From Bacteroidales bacterium (GTDB taxonomy: Bacteria; Bacteroidota; Bacteroidia; Bacteroidales; UBA932): a DNA stretch of 50,819 nt. Position 1 is the first letter of the stretch. Each line of letters begins with the position of its first letter. Under the pieces are notes generated by a model, which saw only the letters and a program-made list of their open reading frames with translations, did not search any database and was not told the DNA's origin. The stretch is from assembly GCA_017617495.1 (NCBI GenBank), contig JAFZWD010000030.1, positions 1 through 50,819 on the forward strand, read 5' to 3'. Of this stretch, positions 31,850-40,773 are shown piece after piece. Made by a program: the position numbers and the translations under genes.

Positions 31850-33238
31850 ATGAGTGCATTTGATTACTTCAAAATGAGCGGCCCCTCGGCAGTAAAAGTA
31901 CCTGCGGAGAAGGTTGACAAGACCTACAGGCGCCTGCGCTTCCAGGCCTTCATGGCGGGCACGTTCGGCTACGCGCTTTACTACGTCTGCCGCCTCTCGA
32001 TGGGCGTGATGAAGCAGCCCCTCATCGACGCGGGACTTCTGAACGCAACGCAGCTCGGTATCATCGGCGCATGCCTTTACTGGGCTTACGCGCTTGGCAA
32101 GCTGGTGAACGGCTTCCTGGCCGACAGCTCCAACATCAAGCGCTTTATGGCCTCCGGTCTCGTGGTGTCGGTGCTCATGAACTTCACCATGGGAATTCTC
32201 GGCGTGGCAGCCCTCAAGGGCGCGATCGCTACGAGCGCCCTCTTTATCGTATTTGCCTGCTGCTGGGCGGTGAACGGCTGGTCGCAGAGCATGGGCGCAC
32301 CTCCGGCAATCATCGCACTGTCGCGCTGGTATCCGCTCCGCATACGCGGCACCTACTACGGCTTCTTCAGCTCTTCGCACAATATCGGCGAAGGCCTCTC
32401 GTTCGTGTTCGTAGGTATGCTGGTGGCCACATTTGGCTGGAAGTGGGGCTTCTTCGGAGCTGCGCTTGCCGGCGTGCTTGGCATCCTCATCATAATGTTC
32501 TTCCTCCACGATAACCCCGAGAGCAAGGGACTGCCTCCGATCGAGGTGCTTTCCGGCGAGGGAGAGCAGAAGGCCGACCTTACCCCCGAGCAGAAGCGCG
32601 CGGAAACCAAGCGCATGCAGGCTGCGGTCATCCGCAACCCGGGTGTTTGGATTCTCGCACTGGCCAGCGCCTTCATGTACATGAGCCGCTACGCCATCAA
32701 CGAGTGGGGAACCATTTTCCTGCAGGAAACCAAGGGTTATGACCTCGCGGGAGCAGCAACCATTATCGGCATCAACCCCATCTTCGGTATTATAGGTACG
32801 GTGGTGTCCGGCTGGCTGTCGGATGCAGTGTTCAAGGGCGACAGGAAGTATCCGGCCTTCGTGGCCGGTATCCTGGAGGCCATTGCGCTCGCCATCTTCC
32901 TCTTCGGAGGCCCGTCCAAGTGGGTTAACGTGGTGGCGATGGTGCTCTTTGGAGTAGCCATCGGAGTGCTCATCTCCTTCCTCGGAGGCCTTATGGCGGT
33001 GGATCTTGTGCCCCGCCAGGCTACGGGTGCGGCCCTCGGAATCGTGGGTATGGCATCCTATGCAGCCGCAGGTCTGCAGAACGTGGTGACCGGCCTGATC
33101 CTCGACAAGAACATCATCGAGGTGAACGGCGTTCAGGTGCACGACTTCACCTATGCAAGCTGGTTCTGGCTTGGAGCCGCCTGCATTTCCTTCCTGCTCC
33201 CGGTGCTCAACTGGCGCCGCAAGCAGCAGGTAATCTAA
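31850..33238 (+). CDS. MFS transporter, organophosphate:phosphate antiporter (OPA) type
   Basis: 462 residues with about 12 membrane segments. The N-terminus RRLRFQAFMAGTFGYALYYVCRLS with the later GIIGACLYWAYALGKLVNGFLAD is characteristic of GlpT/UhpT/UhpC relatives, where the YxxR motif near the first helix helps bind phosphate. It likely exchanges a phosphorylated compound (such as glycerol-3-phosphate or hexose-phosphate) for inorganic phosphate. Being encoded right after an esterase and a phosphodiesterase supports a route: deacylate, cleave, import. It ends in a 4-base convergent overlap with the minus-strand reductase. Which phosphate ester is used cannot be read from the sequence. Confidence 0.86.
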   Translation: MSAFDYFKMSGPSAVKVPAEKVDKTYRRLRFQAFMAGTFGYALYYVCRLSMGVMKQPLIDAGLLNATQLGIIGACLYWAYALGKLVNGFLADSSNIKRFMASGLVVSVLMNFTMGILGVAALKGAIATSALFIVFACCWAVNGWSQSMGAPPAIIALSRWYPLRIRGTYYGFFSSSHNIGEGLSFVFVGMLVATFGWKWGFFGAALAGVLGILIIMFFLHDNPESKGLPPIEVLSGEGEQKADLTPEQKRAETKRMQAAVIRNPGVWILALASAFMYMSRYAINEWGTIFLQETKGYDLAGAATIIGINPIFGIIGTVVSGWLSDAVFKGDRKYPAFVAGILEAIALAIFLFGGPSKWVNVVAMVLFGVAIGVLISFLGGLMAVDLVPRQATGAALGIVGMASYAAAGLQNVVTGLILDKNIIEVNGVQVHDFTYASWFWLGAACISFLLPVLNWRRKQQVI

Positions 33239-34575
33239 AGGGTATCCTGCTTAAGGCTCTCGACGTATCGGTTGATGCGGGAGAGCTGCATTGGAATATT
33301 GATGCTTTGCGGGCAGTGCGACAGGCATTGCCCGCAACTTATACAGTGGTCGGCCTGGCGCACCGTCGGGATGGCCTTGTCGTAGCTTGCGAGATATGCC
33401 TTGCGGAGTTTGAGGTAATCCTTCTGCTCGCGGTTGCGGGGGAAGGTGTTCTCGGTGATGCTGTCGTTGTAGTGGCGGAAGATGCCGGGGATGTCGATGC
33501 CCCAGGGGCAGGGCATGCAGTACTGGCAGCCCGTGCAGTTGACGGTGGGGTACTTCGTCATAGCGTCGCCCATCTCCTCCATGAAGGCCATTTCTTCCTC
33601 GCTGAGTGGCTTGAAGTTGCAGAAGGTGCGCAGGTTGTCGATGAGCGGGTCCATGGATTCCATGCCGCTGAGCGTGCAGAGAACGCGCGGATGGCTGCCG
33701 CAGAAGCGGAAAGCCCAGGAAGCGACGGAGCGGTCCGGCTCGCGGGCCTTCATCTGCTCGGCGATGTCCGAAGGGACGTTCGCCAGCCGTCCGCCCAGCA
33801 GGGGCTCCATTATTATAATAGGTATACCGCGCTTGTCCAGTTCGGCGTAGAGGTACTCGGCGTTTTCGTTCCAGACGCCGTCCGCGTGCCTCCAGTCGAC
33901 ATAGTTCATCTCGATCTGGCAGAAGTCCCAGTGGATTTCGCCGGTGTCGTGCAGGCGCATGAAGTCGTCGAAGGCCTCCTTCTTCCCGTGAAAGGAAAAA
34001 CCGAAGTTGCGGATGCGTCCCGCGGCCTTCTCCGCCATCAGGAAATCTATCATGCCGTTGTCCACATACCTCTTGCGGAAGGCCTTCATCCCTCCGCGCC
34101 CGATGGCGTGCAGCAGGTAGTAGTCGAAGTAGTCGGTGTGCATCTCCCCGAAGGAGTCGCGATACATCTTTATGGAGCTTTCCTTGTCGCTTTCGCGGAA
34201 GTTGGAGAGCTTTGTGGCGATGTAGTAAGATTCGCGCGGATGCCTTGCCAGGGCGTCTCCTGCGGCCTTTTCCGACAGGCCGCGAAGATAGGCGGGGGAG
34301 GTGTCGAAGTAGTTTACCCCGTGGGCGATGGCGTAGTCCACCATAGCGTTGACAGCCTCCTGGTCGACCGCCTGCGCGCCGTCCTTTTCTATCATCGGCC
34401 AGCGCATGCAGCCGAAGCCCAACAGCGATACTTTGTCGCCGTTTGCGGGGTTGATGCGGTATTCCATATCGCCCTCCGGCAGGGGAGCGCTCTTGCTTTT
34501 GCCACCATTGCAGCCGAGCGCGACGGCGCCTATACCCGCGGCGCCGGTGATTTTGAGGAAGTCTCTCCGTTGCAT
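33235..34575 (-). CDS. Aldo/keto reductase with C-terminal ferredoxin-type domain, Tat substrate
   Basis: 446 residues. The N-terminus MQRRDFLKITGAAGIGAVAL is a twin-arginine signal (RRDFLK), with a possible lipobox (ALGC). The aldo/keto reductase barrel follows (YFDTSPAYLRG, YYIATKLSNF, DYYLLHAIGRGG, NFGFSFHGKKE). The C-terminal ~100 residues contain CTGCQYCMPCPWGIDIP and CISCGQCLSHCPQSINIP, which would bind 4Fe-4S clusters. This arrangement is widespread in anaerobes. Tat export means the cofactors are inserted before export. It is the last gene of the minus-strand run, 4 bases after the polyferredoxin gene, which could be its electron partner. Confidence 0.88.
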   Translation of the reverse strand: MQRRDFLKITGAAGIGAVALGCNGGKSKSAPLPEGDMEYRINPANGDKVSLLGFGCMRWPMIEKDGAQAVDQEAVNAMVDYAIAHGVNYFDTSPAYLRGLSEKAAGDALARHPRESYYIATKLSNFRESDKESSIKMYRDSFGEMHTDYFDYYLLHAIGRGGMKAFRKRYVDNGMIDFLMAEKAAGRIRNFGFSFHGKKEAFDDFMRLHDTGEIHWDFCQIEMNYVDWRHADGVWNENAEYLYAELDKRGIPIIIMEPLLGGRLANVPSDIAEQMKAREPDRSVASWAFRFCGSHPRVLCTLSGMESMDPLIDNLRTFCNFKPLSEEEMAFMEEMGDAMTKYPTVNCTGCQYCMPCPWGIDIPGIFRHYNDSITENTFPRNREQKDYLKLRKAYLASYDKAIPTVRQADHCISCGQCLSHCPQSINIPMQLSRINRYVESLKQDTL

Positions 34576-34579
34576 GGCG

Positions 34580-35971
34580 CTAGGATTTAAGGTGTTCGTG
34601 ACGGCCGTTCACCGTGATGGCGCTAACCGGCCTGGCGGGGCAGAGGAATTCGCAAGCGCCGCAGCCGATGCAGATCGATTCGTTGACGGCTGGGACGCGC
34701 GTGCCGGCAGGTCCGGGGACCATGGAGATGGCCCCTGTGGGGCATTTCTGCGCGCAGTTGCCGCACTGGGTGCCCTTTTCGGCGACGCACAGCTCGCGGT
34801 TGACGCTCGCCGTGCCGATATGGTATTGCGTTTTCTCTTCGCGGCTGATGAGTTCGATTGCTCCGGTGGGGCAGTATTCCGAGCAGCTGGTGCATTCGGG
34901 ACGGCACCATCCGTTCTCGTAGCCCAGTTCGGGCTGCATAAAATGCTCCGGCGAGCTCGACGGCCTCAGCACCTTGTTGGGGCAGTGGGCGATGCAGAGC
35001 TGGCAGGCGGTGCACTTGGAGTAGAAGTCTTTAACGCTCCTGGACCCCGGAGGCGTAATGGGGATGCTGCGCTTCACCGCCTTCTTCGGCAGCACCGTCG
35101 CCAGCCCTCCGTCGGTTTTCTTCTGGGCCCTCAGCGCTATTACCGGCAGCAGTAGCGCCAGGCTGGCTAAAAAGGCCCGCCTGCCTGCGTCATTGCCGAC
35201 CTGATCGGCAATCTTTTTCTTCCAGGAAAACCTATAATGCAGCGCATCAAACTTGCAGTCACCGAGGCAGTCGAAACAGGCGACGCAGCGACTGTGGTCG
35301 ATGCTGTGCGAGGCGATGTCGATGCAGGACGCCTTGCAGCCGTTCTCGCAAATGTGGCAATTTTTACACTTGTCGGCATCAATCACCGGCCGGAACGCGG
35401 CAAAGCGGGAGATGAACCCGAGCGTAGTGCCGACAGGGCAGATGGTATTGCAGTATGTGCGTCCGCCACGCCAGGCGAGAATAACGACTGCGACTAGCGT
35501 AACAGCGGCGACAGCCAACAGTGTCCAGGTCCAGGGGCGTCCGGGGGTGAGGACGTTCACTATCCGTCCCCAGGCGCTATATGGTGCCAGTAATGCCACA
35601 AAGGCTTGCACTCCGAAAACCAGCGCGAGAACGAACAGCGCCAGCACCCCATAGCGGAGCCACTTCTTCTCCGGGCTCCAACCATAAGCTTTATGCTTGC
35701 GGTGGCGGCGGGCGGTAGCGCCTACATGTGCTATTCCGTCCTGGAATACTCCGAGGGGGCATATCACCGAACAGTAAACGCGGCCGAACAGCAGCGTAAG
35801 CAGCACCAGGCCGGCAATCACCGCAAAATTCATCGCCAGCACCGCCGGCAGGAACTGCAGCTTTGGCATCCATCCCAGCCACCTGTACAGCACCCCCGTG
35901 CCAATGGCCAGCAGCGCCGTAATCCCAACCCAGAAAATGGCGGCCAATATTACGCGGATTGTTTTGAGCAT
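34580..35971 (-). CDS. NapH-like membrane polyferredoxin fused to a further ferredoxin domain
   Basis: 463 residues. Residues 1-190 hold about four membrane helices with the two NapH/NosR-type motifs VYCSVICPLG and TYCNTICPVG. Then come ferredoxin motifs CKNCHICENGC and CVACFDCLGDC. Near residue 265 a second hydrophobic, Tat-like stretch RRAFLASLALLLPVIAL appears, followed by four more cluster motifs (CTACQLCIAHCP, CTSCSEYCP, CGNCAQKCP, CIGCGACEFLCP). This looks like a NapH-type quinol oxidase joined to a NapG/NrfC-like ferredoxin. REP palindrome R5 lies exactly at the junction (residues 253-262). It probably passes electrons from quinol to the neighbouring reductase. Confidence 0.83.
   Translation of the reverse strand: MLKTIRVILAAIFWVGITALLAIGTGVLYRWLGWMPKLQFLPAVLAMNFAVIAGLVLLTLLFGRVYCSVICPLGVFQDGIAHVGATARRHRKHKAYGWSPEKKWLRYGVLALFVLALVFGVQAFVALLAPYSAWGRIVNVLTPGRPWTWTLLAVAAVTLVAVVILAWRGGRTYCNTICPVGTTLGFISRFAAFRPVIDADKCKNCHICENGCKASCIDIASHSIDHSRCVACFDCLGDCKFDALHYRFSWKKKIADQVGNDAGRRAFLASLALLLPVIALRAQKKTDGGLATVLPKKAVKRSIPITPPGSRSVKDFYSKCTACQLCIAHCPNKVLRPSSSPEHFMQPELGYENGWCRPECTSCSEYCPTGAIELISREEKTQYHIGTASVNRELCVAEKGTQCGNCAQKCPTGAISMVPGPAGTRVPAVNESICIGCGACEFLCPARPVSAITVNGRHEHLKS
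35188..35213 (-). repeat. REP-like palindrome R5 inside the polyferredoxin gene
   Basis: On the minus strand it reads ATTGCCGATC-AGG-TCGGCAAT-GACG, identical to R4. It encodes IADQVGNDA at the boundary between the NapH-like half and the second, Tat-like half of the protein. Confidence 0.65.
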
Positions 35972-35972
35972 A

Positions 35973-36968
35973 CTACTTGAACTCGATTTCGGGGGAGGTG
36001 GCGTTGCGGCGGAAGATGCGCTGGTAGGTGTGGGGCATGCGCTTCTCGAGGAAGGCTTCGATGTGGCGCTCGATCTTGTCGGGATAAATCTCGGTGAAGC
36101 GTATCATCAGGCCGGTCTCGATGGCGTCGGACAGCTCGTCGTTGACGGTGGAGCCGAAAATCTTCATGGTTGAAGAGGTGTTCATGTAGGTGTTCACCAG
36201 CGGCGGGATGTTGGCTCCCAGATGGCGCACGGCCTCCTTGAGGCAGCGGTAGTCCGCCTTGATGGTATCTTCCTTGAGGATAAGGTCCAGCAGCCTGGGA
36301 TCCGTGTCCGGTTTGAGCAGATTGTAGGGGCGGATGAGCTCCTCTTCGTCGGGGAAATGCTTCTCCAGGAATCGCATTATGAGCTCGCGCGCCTGCTTGT
36401 CGTAGGCCTTGTAGATGGTCATCTTGCCGAAGAAGTACTCGATGCCCGGACTGCTCATAATCACGCCCGCGATGCCGTCCCAGAGGTTGTCCAGGGTGAA
36501 GAGCGACTTCATTCCGGCAACGGAGCTTTGATATTCGGGACGCACGAACGAGCGCCCGAGTTCCATGGTGCGGGGGAGGTATTCCTTGATGAATTTGTCC
36601 GAAAAATGGAAAAGGTGCGAGGAGGTCAGATGGGGCTGACCGTCGGGGCCGAAGGTAGCGTCGGGGCCAAGTAGATAGCGGTAGCCGCCGATTATGGCCT
36701 TGGCGTCGGGGTCCCAGACGATGAGCTGCTTGTAGGGCTTCTCCATCGTGTCGAACTCGTCCAGGTCCATCGCGAGGCCCGAACAGCCGCCCGCTGCGCG
36801 ATAAGTGATTTCGCGCAGACGTCCTATCTCCTTGAGGGTTTCGGGAGCGTTGAAGGCATCTACCACATAGAGTTCGTTGCCACCCTTGTTGGTGTCCATC
36901 AACTTGCGCTCCGGCGTAAGTTCCGCCAGAAGCTTATCAACGGGAATCGGGTCGATAATCTTTTCCAT
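35973..36968 (-). CDS. GNAT-superfamily N-acyltransferase (OlsB/GlsB-like, often named hemolysin)
   Basis: 331 residues, no signal peptide. The first ~190 residues match the OlsB-like acyltransferase pattern: YVVDAFNAPETLKEIGRLRE...AGGCSG, KQLIVWDPDAKAIIGGYRYL and the MELGRSFVRPEYQ motif, in which the ELGRSFV strand belongs to the acyl-donor site. In Bacteroides a protein of this type (GlsB) attaches a hydroxy fatty acid to glycine to make glycine lipids. I consider that role plausible, but no glsA-like O-acyltransferase lies beside it, so no symbol is given. The start is one base from the end of the spacing to the polyferredoxin gene; the gene is in the minus-strand run. Confidence 0.7.
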   Translation of the reverse strand: MEKIIDPIPVDKLLAELTPERKLMDTNKGGNELYVVDAFNAPETLKEIGRLREITYRAAGGCSGLAMDLDEFDTMEKPYKQLIVWDPDAKAIIGGYRYLLGPDATFGPDGQPHLTSSHLFHFSDKFIKEYLPRTMELGRSFVRPEYQSSVAGMKSLFTLDNLWDGIAGVIMSSPGIEYFFGKMTIYKAYDKQARELIMRFLEKHFPDEEELIRPYNLLKPDTDPRLLDLILKEDTIKADYRCLKEAVRHLGANIPPLVNTYMNTSSTMKIFGSTVNDELSDAIETGLMIRFTEIYPDKIERHIEAFLEKRMPHTYQRIFRRNATSPEIEFK

Positions 36969-37001
36969 AGGTTTCAGTACAACGCCGAAAGATAAGTATT
37001 T

Positions 37002-38507
37002 TTAGTGAATTATCAGCACGTGGGGGAGGGGTTTGCCGTTGGATGTGACGGTGGCCTCGTCGGTGGCGGGGTCGTAGCGCACGTCTACATCGCGGTAGGC
37101 GATGCCGTCACCCTCGGGCCAGTGGAAGCTGCCCTTGAGGACCTTGTCGCGGCCGCAGACCATCACGCCCATTCCGCCCTCGTCGTACATCGGGACGATG
37201 GCGCCCACACGGATGAACAGGGGGAATTCGTAAATGCCGTACTCGCGCTCGATGACGGTGCCGCCCGCGAACTGCTCGCCGGTGTGCATGTCAACCCATT
37301 CGGAGCCCTCCGGGAGGGTGAAGCGCACGTGGCCGTCGTCGCTGGTGATTGCCTTGGTAAAGAAGTCGGGCCCGAGCATGTGGGTTTCGTTTTCGAGGTC
37401 GGCGTTACGGATGAGGGTTCCGCCGTGCAGATGGGCGTCTACCAGGGTGGAGAAGATATAGGGCACCAGCCGGCAGTGGAAGAGGGCCAGCTCCTTGTAG
37501 GCCATACCTGCTTCGGGGCTGTGCCACCATGCGATATGGTTCTCGAAAGGCTTGTTGGAACCGCCGTTGATCATGCAGGCGGTAAGCGCGCCGAACTGGG
37601 CGTAACGGAGGAGCTGGGCTTCGGTCGAAGGCGAGCCGAAGAAGCCGCCGATTTCGGTGCCCACTGCGCCGTAACCTGCCAGGGCAGAGTTATATACGTC
37701 GCGCACCTGCTCCTTAAGGCCGGTCCAGTCGCCGGCGAAATCGCCGCACCAGCCGAGGGACATCTTCACCGGGTTGGCAAAGTGGCCGTTGACTCCGCGG
37801 CCGCTCCTGGTAGAGTAGGGCCTTGCGAGGATAATGCCGGTTTCGGGCCGGCGGCTCACTGCGTAATCGTACATCGCATCGTAATAATAGCGGCGGAAAT
37901 CGCGGTTTGTAAGGGGCCCGACGCTGGTCCTGACGGTGTCGCCGTAATTGGTTTCGCCGCCGTCCACCTTATAGCCGTCCACTCCGTCCGCGAGCACTCC
38001 GTCCAACTGGCCGTACCACCACTGGACTGCCTCAGGATTGGTAAAATCGATGTGGATGCCGTCGCCTTTCCACCAGTGCGCCTGCTCTCCGTCGTTGACT
38101 GCGTAGCCCTTCTCCACGGCCTCGTCGAAGTTGTCGCTCTTCTGCTGCTCGCGGTCGTTGCAGGTGGTGTTGGTGCAGCCGGTGAGCCAGAGTATGCTGT
38201 GCACGCCCTTGCCCTTGAGCTCGCTCAGCAGCGCTTCAGGCTCGGGATAGAGATTGTGGTCCCATTTGAAGTTGTTGTAGCTGGTGCTCCAGGGGCTGTC
38301 GATAATGACGCCGTTCACGGGAATGCCGCGATCGAGGTAGCCGTTAACCAGCCTCAGGGTTGCTTCCTGAGTGTTGAACTGGTCTTCCCATACAATGTGC
38401 CCGAGGGCCCATGCGGGGGTGATGGGAACGGTGTCGACAGGTGCAGAGGCCTTGCAGGAAACAAGCGCCAGTGCCAAAACGATAAGGAGGAATCGAAATG
38501 CTTTCAT
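37002..38507 (-). CDS. GH31-family glycosidase lipoprotein, short form
   Basis: 501 residues with lipobox ending LVSC (Cys18). The catalytic barrel begins almost at once (AWALGHIVWEDQFNTQ near residue 33) and carries GVIIDSPW, IHIDFTNPEAVQWW, the nucleophile motif GYKVDGGE (Asp182), the acid/base segment GWCGDFAGDW (Asp256) and GTEIGGFFGSP. Beta domains follow (FTLPEGSEWVDMHTGE). Most GH31 enzymes have a ~200-residue N-terminal beta-sandwich before the barrel; it is missing here. GH31 members cleave alpha-glucosides, alpha-xylosides, alpha-galactosides or sulfoquinovosides; which one applies is unclear. It is co-transcribed with a phosphoesterase 7 bases upstream. Confidence 0.88.
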   Translation of the reverse strand: MKAFRFLLIVLALALVSCKASAPVDTVPITPAWALGHIVWEDQFNTQEATLRLVNGYLDRGIPVNGVIIDSPWSTSYNNFKWDHNLYPEPEALLSELKGKGVHSILWLTGCTNTTCNDREQQKSDNFDEAVEKGYAVNDGEQAHWWKGDGIHIDFTNPEAVQWWYGQLDGVLADGVDGYKVDGGETNYGDTVRTSVGPLTNRDFRRYYYDAMYDYAVSRRPETGIILARPYSTRSGRGVNGHFANPVKMSLGWCGDFAGDWTGLKEQVRDVYNSALAGYGAVGTEIGGFFGSPSTEAQLLRYAQFGALTACMINGGSNKPFENHIAWWHSPEAGMAYKELALFHCRLVPYIFSTLVDAHLHGGTLIRNADLENETHMLGPDFFTKAITSDDGHVRFTLPEGSEWVDMHTGEQFAGGTVIEREYGIYEFPLFIRVGAIVPMYDEGGMGVMVCGRDKVLKGSFHWPEGDGIAYRDVDVRYDPATDEATVTSNGKPLPHVLIIH

Positions 38508-38514
38508 AATGTGG

Positions 38515-39585
38515 TTATTTCAGGGGGATTTCTATGGTGCGCTCAAGCGCGGGAAGCGAAGTGAAAACGGTGGAGCCGTCCGGCGCGAGTTCGGTATTCG
38601 CGCGGGTGTAGATGTGGAAGAGGGCCTTGTCGGGGGTGATTTCCACGAGCGACCATTTGCCCTGGTCGCCCGACGCCACAGCGCCGCAGTTGATATCGTA
38701 CATGTTGCCAACTTTTTCGACCGGGAAGTCCCTGTTGTGTTCGTGGCCGTTGATGTAGAGGCGGATGTTGTATTTCTCCGCGAGGTCGAGAATCTTCTGG
38801 CGGTTGTCGTTCCAGCCGTTGGCCTCGCAGGCGTCGTAGATGTGCCATTTGAAGCCCGGAGCGATGCCCCAGTGGTTAACAAGCACTATCTGCCGGATCT
38901 CGGGGTCTTTTGCCGCGCGCTCGATCTGGTCCTTGACGAAGGCGAAGGTGTCGTCCGCTATGCGACCGGTGCTCTTGTACTGGCCCGGAGGCGCGGGAAG
39001 AGCGCAGTAGTGGCAGAAGAAGCAGATGAAGCGCACACCTCCGCACTGGAAGGCGCAGTTGCGGTAGAATTCCTCCACGTCCGTGTCGTGATTGCCCTGG
39101 ATGGGGATGACCTTCGAGCCGAGGACGGGGGAGTGGAATTCCATCGGGGCCTGGTCCGGCCCGATGTTCTCGGCGCAGGTATAGCTCTCCGGCGCCTCGA
39201 ACTTGAAGGCTTCGAGGCCTTCCTTATCATTATAGAGGTTCAGCATGCCCACGAGCCGGTGGTAGTTGACCATCTCGTCCACAAGGCTCTGATGCTCCCG
39301 CTCGTAGCCGGTATTGATGTTGTCGCCGCCAAGGAGGATGAAGCTGGCCTTGCTGCAGAGGGGATCTTCGTTGATGAACTCGAAGGTCTTCTCCAGCGAA
39401 GCGTGGTTGCCCACCGCGTAGTGCTCATAGACCGGATGCCCGCGCTCGATGAAGTCGCTCTCGATGTGCATGTCGGTCAGGAAAACGAAGCGCAGGGTAT
39501 CGCTCTGCTCAACGGCCTTTTTCGGCCTCTGACCGCACGCCGCTACCGTAAGCATCGCGGCGGCGATAATAAGTATCTTTCTCAT
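38515..39585 (-). CDS. Calcineurin-like metallophosphoesterase lipoprotein
   Basis: 356 residues; signal MRKILIIAAAMLTVAAC (Cys17). Dimetal motifs are FLTDMHIES (Asp and His), LGGDNIN, IQGNHDTD, VNHWGI and INGHEHNRD, so the active site is intact. It is a simpler form than the proteins at 15959 and 17635, without the N- and C-terminal beta domains. It follows the CDF gene by 2 bases and precedes GH31 by 7, so it shares their mRNA. A signal-peptide remnant of a near relative is found at 44978-45082. Likely periplasmic or surface phosphatase; substrate unknown. Confidence 0.88.
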   Translation of the reverse strand: MRKILIIAAAMLTVAACGQRPKKAVEQSDTLRFVFLTDMHIESDFIERGHPVYEHYAVGNHASLEKTFEFINEDPLCSKASFILLGGDNINTGYEREHQSLVDEMVNYHRLVGMLNLYNDKEGLEAFKFEAPESYTCAENIGPDQAPMEFHSPVLGSKVIPIQGNHDTDVEEFYRNCAFQCGGVRFICFFCHYCALPAPPGQYKSTGRIADDTFAFVKDQIERAAKDPEIRQIVLVNHWGIAPGFKWHIYDACEANGWNDNRQKILDLAEKYNIRLYINGHEHNRDFPVEKVGNMYDINCGAVASGDQGKWSLVEITPDKALFHIYTRANTELAPDGSTVFTSLPALERTIEIPLK

Positions 39586-39587
39586 AT

Positions 39588-40691
39588 TCAGTCGTTATAG
39601 TTGTGGTCGATTACTATGCTCACGGGGATGTCGGGCACAACCTCCTTGAGCTTCTCGGTCAGCAGGCGGATGAAGGCTGCGTCATCGGTTACGCTCCATT
39701 CGGGCACCACGTCCACCGAGATGGTGTTTTTATCTTTGTTGTAGAAGAATGCGTGTGCCTGGATAACTTGCTCCTGGCTGGAGAGCGTCTGCATTACCTT
39801 TTTCTGGAGTTCGCTGCTCTTGTTATCGCCGGTAGCCACCGAGTAAATGCCGACCGTCATAATGATGCCGTACTTTTCGTGCATAGTCTCGGAAATCTTG
39901 CGGCTCAGGCCGTGAATCTCGTGGGCCGTCATAGTGTCCGGAATTGCGATATGCAGCGAACCTATGGACAGGTTGGGGCCGTATCCGTGCAGGATTATAT
40001 CGAAGACTCCCTGCACCCCCTCCATCGAGCCGACATCATCCTTAATCTTGTGGATAAGGTCCTGCGGCGCTTTGGCGCCCAGCAGCTGGTTGATGGGGGA
40101 GGAAAGCATCTCGATACCGGCCTTGACGATTGCGAGCGAGATGAGCGCGCCCAGATATCCGTCCAGCGAGATGCCCCAGATGAGCATAATTCCTGCGGAG
40201 ATGAGCGTGGCCAGGGTGATGATCGCGTCGAAGAGCGCGTCGGAGCCAGATGCGATGAGGGCGTCGCTTTCGAGTTCTTCGCCCTTTTTCTTGACGTATC
40301 TGCCAAGCAGCAGCTTGGTGATGATAGCTACAATAATCACGACGAGCGTCACGGTGGTGTAGTCCGGCTCCGTCGGGTTGATGATCTTTTTGATGGATTC
40401 CACCAGGGACGAAACGCCGGTGGTGAGCACGATTACCGAAATGATAATAGCGCTGAAGTACTCTATGCGGCCGTGCCCGAAGGGGTGTTTGTTGTCGGCA
40501 GGCCGCAGCGAAAGCTTGGTGCCGATTATCGTGATGATGCTCGAAAGTGCGTCGCTGAGGTTGTTGACTGCGTCCAGCACCACTGCTACCGAGTTCGCCA
40601 GCAGACCCACAATAGCCTTGAACGATGCCAGCAGCACATTTGCCACTATCCCGACAACACTCGTACGAATTATCTGTTCAGACCGCTCCAT
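39588..40691 (-). CDS. Cation diffusion facilitator (CDF) family transporter
   Basis: 367 residues with six membrane segments and the CDF hallmarks: LANSVAVVLDAVNNLSDALSS in helix 2, HPFGHGRIEYFSAI after helix 2, and ALIASGSDALFDAI in helix 5, providing the Asp/Asn metal sites. The C-terminal domain has the ferredoxin-like cytosolic fold (GVFDIILHGYGPNLSIGSLHIAIP) plus an extra ~60-residue end. Members export Zn, Mn or Fe in exchange for protons; the Asn-x3-Asp in helix 2 may point away from strict zinc use. First gene of the minus-strand run. A degenerate -7 (TATATTTA on the minus strand, near 40718-40711) lies in the divergent region. Confidence 0.9.
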   Translation of the reverse strand: MERSEQIIRTSVVGIVANVLLASFKAIVGLLANSVAVVLDAVNNLSDALSSIITIIGTKLSLRPADNKHPFGHGRIEYFSAIIISVIVLTTGVSSLVESIKKIINPTEPDYTTVTLVVIIVAIITKLLLGRYVKKKGEELESDALIASGSDALFDAIITLATLISAGIMLIWGISLDGYLGALISLAIVKAGIEMLSSPINQLLGAKAPQDLIHKIKDDVGSMEGVQGVFDIILHGYGPNLSIGSLHIAIPDTMTAHEIHGLSRKISETMHEKYGIIMTVGIYSVATGDNKSSELQKKVMQTLSSQEQVIQAHAFFYNKDKNTISVDVVPEWSVTDDAAFIRLLTEKLKEVVPDIPVSIVIDHNYND

Positions 40692-40707
40692 AGAACATGT
40701 TATTATT

Positions 40708-40747
40708 CCGTAAATATACGCATTTTCCGATTAAAATCCTATATTTG
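40708..40747. promoter_or_regulatory. Divergent promoter region, copy 1
   Basis: The block from CCGTAAATA to the -7 box TATATTTG (40740-40747) drives the plus-strand lipoprotein gene and may also drive the CDF operon via TATATTTA on the minus strand. It is about 80 percent identical to 45087-45127. Confidence 0.55.
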
Positions 40748-40773
40748 TACCTGTTCAAATAAATGGTCACAGA

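Noticed and set aside
33307..34590. Open frame on the plus strand opposite the aldo/keto reductase
   Set aside because: The minus-strand gene has Tat signal, barrel motifs and ferredoxin cysteines; the plus-strand frame is its shadow.
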